Notes under the pieces: model-generated
Seen by the model: only the letters and a program-made list of their open reading frames with translations
What the model was told of the DNA's origin: nothing
Database searches by the model: none
Shown: piece by piece, positions 62,221 through 64,000 of the stretch
Numbering within the stretch: the stretch's first letter is position 1
How the letters are laid out: each line of letters begins with the position of its first letter
Source of the DNA: CAZLMW01 sp964560875
Lineage (GTDB): Bacteria; Myxococcota_A; UBA9042
Reading direction: 5' to 3'
NCBI GenBank assembly: GCA_964560875.1
Contig: CAZLMW010000019.1
Location: 1-64,000 of the forward strand
DNA length: 64,000 bases
Program-made: the position numbers and the translations under genes

Positions 62221-64000
62221 ATGAAGCGCTCCGTAACGGCGATACTGCTGCTCCTCCTGGCGTTGGGCGCGGGCTGCGGTACCGAGGCAGCTCCGTGCGG
62301 AGAAGGCCTCGTCGAGGGCGACGACGGCAACTGCATCCCCGGGCCTACCAGCGCGAAGTGCGGTCCGGGGACGGTGCTCAAGGAAGGTGCGTGTGTGGCG
62401 GCGGCAGATGCTTCGGGCGCCGATGGTGCTGGCGGCTCGAGCAGCGGCGGTGCGGATGCTGGCGTGAGCGACGGCGGTGTCGGTGACAGTGCCACGAGTT
62501 CCAGCAGCGGCGGCGTCGACGCGGGCGGGTCGTCCGGTGGTGACAGCGGCACGAGTGGTGCTTCGAGCGGCGGTTCGACCGACGCCGGAGGGTCGAGCAG
62601 CGGCGGCGACGATGACGCCGGCTCCAGCGGTGGCAAGAGCGTGGATGCGTGGTTACAAGGCGCGCCCGACGGCGCCAACTGCAAGCCGGCGTGCGATGGC
62701 AAGGACTGCGGTCCGAACGGGTGCGGCGGCGTCTGCGGTTTCTGCCTCGATGGCAAAGTCTGCGGCAAAGACGGCAAGTGCGCTGGCTGCAAACCCAACT
62801 GCATCGGCAAGGTCTGTGGCGGCGACGGCTGCGGCGGCTCTTGTGGGTCGTGCGCGTCGGTCCCCGGCAAACCCGGGTGCTCGGGTGATGGCAAGTGCGT
62901 CGCGGTGTGCGTTCCCAAGTGCAAAGACAACGAGTGCGGCCCCGACGGCTGCGGCAACCTGTGCGGCCAATGCAAGGCGGGCGAATCCTGTGTGATGGAT
63001 ACTTGCCAGTCGGTCACGCAGGGCCTGAGCTGCAAGGACAACTGCGGCAAGTCCCTGGCCGGCTGCAGTTGCCAGGCTGATTGCAAAGCGACCGACTCCT
63101 GCTGCCCCGACTTCAAGGAGTCCTGCGGGTGCATCAAGCAATGCAGCGGCAAGGACTGCGGCGAAGATGGCTGCGGCGGGGTCTGCGGCAAGTGCGCGAA
63201 GGGCAAGCTGTGCAGCGGTACCGACAAGTGCGTCGACGACCCCTGCGATCCCGACCCTTGCGGCGGCAACGGAACGTGCAAGGAGCTCGCCGGCAGCTGC
63301 ACCTGCAAGACCGGCTACGCCGGGGCGAAGTGCGACAAGTGCGCGGCCGGCTACGTGGGCTTTCCAACCTGCATCATCGACCCATGTAGCAACGTGGACT
63401 GCGGCGCGGGCGGCACCTGTGATCCCAAGACCGGCGCCTGCGCGTGCAAGACCGGCTTCGTCGGCCCGATATGCGGCACCTGCAAGTTCGAGGCGGAGAC
63501 CTTCCCAAACTGCACCTGCGGCGGCGCAACCTGCGCGGCGTGCACCAAGGGCGGCTGTGACGACGGCAACGGCTGCACCGCCGACAGTTGCGACGCGGCC
63601 GGCAAGTGCATTCACGCATCACCGTGCGACGAAGGGGCGCTGAATTTCGCCTTGATTCCACAGGTCTCGGGCGCCTTCAACGCGACGAGCGCCACGCCGC
63701 TGACGCTGGGGTTTGCCGGCACGACCGGCGTGACTGTGAAAGTGGTCCGCAGCGCACAGGGAGGCCCGTTGATGCCGATGGTCGCTGCGAAGAGCGGCCC
63801 CTCAATCCAATTCGAAGGCAGCGCGCTCAACGCCAAGGGCAAGCTGACCATGCTCTCGGTGATGCCCAAGGCCGGGCAACTCAACGCGGGCACCCTGACG
63901 CTCGTGTTCTCCAAGCCGGCAAGCGCGTTCGGCGCGGGCAGCCGCTACGTGCTCATGTTTGGCGGTTTTGGTGGACAGGGCGAAGGGCCCGCGGCCGTGG
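62221..64000 (+). CDS. Cys-rich lipoprotein with EGF-like and somatomedin-B-like modules (3' end outside window)
   Basis: The frame runs open to the last base, so the product exceeds 593 aa. GGAGAGG lies upstream of ATG 62221. The signal has lipobox LGAGC (Cys18). A Gly/Ser/Asp/Ala linker (about 60-140) leads to four CGxxGCGxxCGxC modules (about 160-330), a somatomedin-B-like module (GLSCKDNCGKSLAGCSCQ, then DSCCPDF), and two EGF-like modules (CDPDPCGGNGTCKEL..CTCKTGYAGAKC, CSNVDCGAGGTC..CACKTGFVGPIC). The Cys-free end visible from about residue 480 looks like the start of a beta-sandwich domain. It belongs to the same run as the three genes upstream. Confidence 0.85.
   Translation, partial: MKRSVTAILLLLLALGAGCGTEAAPCGEGLVEGDDGNCIPGPTSAKCGPGTVLKEGACVAAADASGADGAGGSSSGGADAGVSDGGVGDSATSSSSGGVDAGGSSGGDSGTSGASSGGSTDAGGSSSGGDDDAGSSGGKSVDAWLQGAPDGANCKPACDGKDCGPNGCGGVCGFCLDGKVCGKDGKCAGCKPNCIGKVCGGDGCGGSCGSCASVPGKPGCSGDGKCVAVCVPKCKDNECGPDGCGNLCGQCKAGESCVMDTCQSVTQGLSCKDNCGKSLAGCSCQADCKATDSCCPDFKESCGCIKQCSGKDCGEDGCGGVCGKCAKGKLCSGTDKCVDDPCDPDPCGGNGTCKELAGSCTCKTGYAGAKCDKCAAGYVGFPTCIIDPCSNVDCGAGGTCDPKTGACACKTGFVGPICGTCKFEAETFPNCTCGGATCAACTKGGCDDGNGCTADSCDAAGKCIHASPCDEGALNFALIPQVSGAFNATSATPLTLGFAGTTGVTVKVVRSAQGGPLMPMVAAKSGPSIQFEGSALNAKGKLTMLSVMPKAGQLNAGTLTLVFSKPASAFGAGSRYVLMFGGFGGQGEGPAAV
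63031..63126 (+). other. somatomedin-B-like module, second copy
   Basis: Same cysteine order as the module at 61033-61131, with CSCQADC and DSCCPDFKESC; it differs in the intervening residues. Confidence 0.65.

Noticed and set aside
1..64000. CRISPR array, rRNA, tRNA or prophage.
   Set aside because: No spaced direct repeats of the right size, no rRNA-like or tRNA cloverleaf sequences and no phage genes were seen.

Overview
The window is very GC-rich, densely coded DNA whose protein style points to a member of the Myxococcota or a close relative. The indicators are giant Ser/Thr kinase-ATPase-cyclase fusions, many lipoproteins with Asp/Ala/Gly/Ser-rich linkers after the lipobox, an amidase ending in a MYXO-CTERM-like tail, an FHA/coiled-coil protein, and long cysteine-rich surface proteins. 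This placement is inferred from gene content only; no rRNA or tRNA gene was seen.

Layout. (1) 57-11195: two convergent paralogous kinase/AAA/GAF/nucleotide-cyclase fusions; the second has a one-base frameshift at a G5 tract. (2) 11194-16128: a small exported-type protein, a PlsC-like acyltransferase, then a run of zinc-ribbon pseudokinase, tandem universal-stress protein and ion antiporter. (3) 16191-24315 (minus): a large lipoprotein, a DUF523 protein, a kelch-like lipoprotein and a golvesin/amidase protein. (4) 24513-28776: rseP-like site-2 protease, tsaB, and a D-aminoacylase-type amidohydrolase. (5) 29089-39580: a PqqD-like peptide chaperone, a 2368-aa FG-GAP lipoprotein, then a compact set that looks like a RiPP pathway: a 57-aa Cys-containing precursor candidate, an HprK-like kinase, a radical SAM/SPASM enzyme and an S26-type peptidase, the last three with overlapping stop/start codons. 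An SGNH protein and a JmjC-type oxygenase follow. (6) 42278-45247: CpoB-like and LysM envelope proteins and a methyltransferase. (7) 45433-50646: an FHA/coiled-coil protein, then a Ycf46-type AAA ATPase, a Ycf35/DUF1257 protein, a DUF2997 protein and an unknown protein. (8) 50668-52476: a small membrane protein and a CDP-alcohol phosphotransferase. (9) 52809 to the window end: four consecutive genes for exported proteins (a 1634-aa modular protein, a vitellogenin-N/HEAT-like protein, two Cys-rich lipoproteins).

The most unusual signal that is not a gene is a 180-bp interspersed repeat with terminal inverted repeats (AGCAGACTGC / GCAGTCTGCT). It is present four times and nearly identical. The copies occur as two head-to-head pairs, each bracketing exactly one gene (kinase-cyclase 249-5822 and JmjC 41002-41916). 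In both pairs the right-hand copy begins on the TAG stop codon of the bracketed gene. One copy also supplies the only ATG available to the neighbouring SGNH gene. It resembles a MITE-like or structured mobile element.

Best candidates for an undescribed system are the RiPP-like cluster (36797-39580 plus PqqD at 29089), the FHA-Ycf46-Ycf35-DUF2997-unknown module, and the repeat-bracketed genes.
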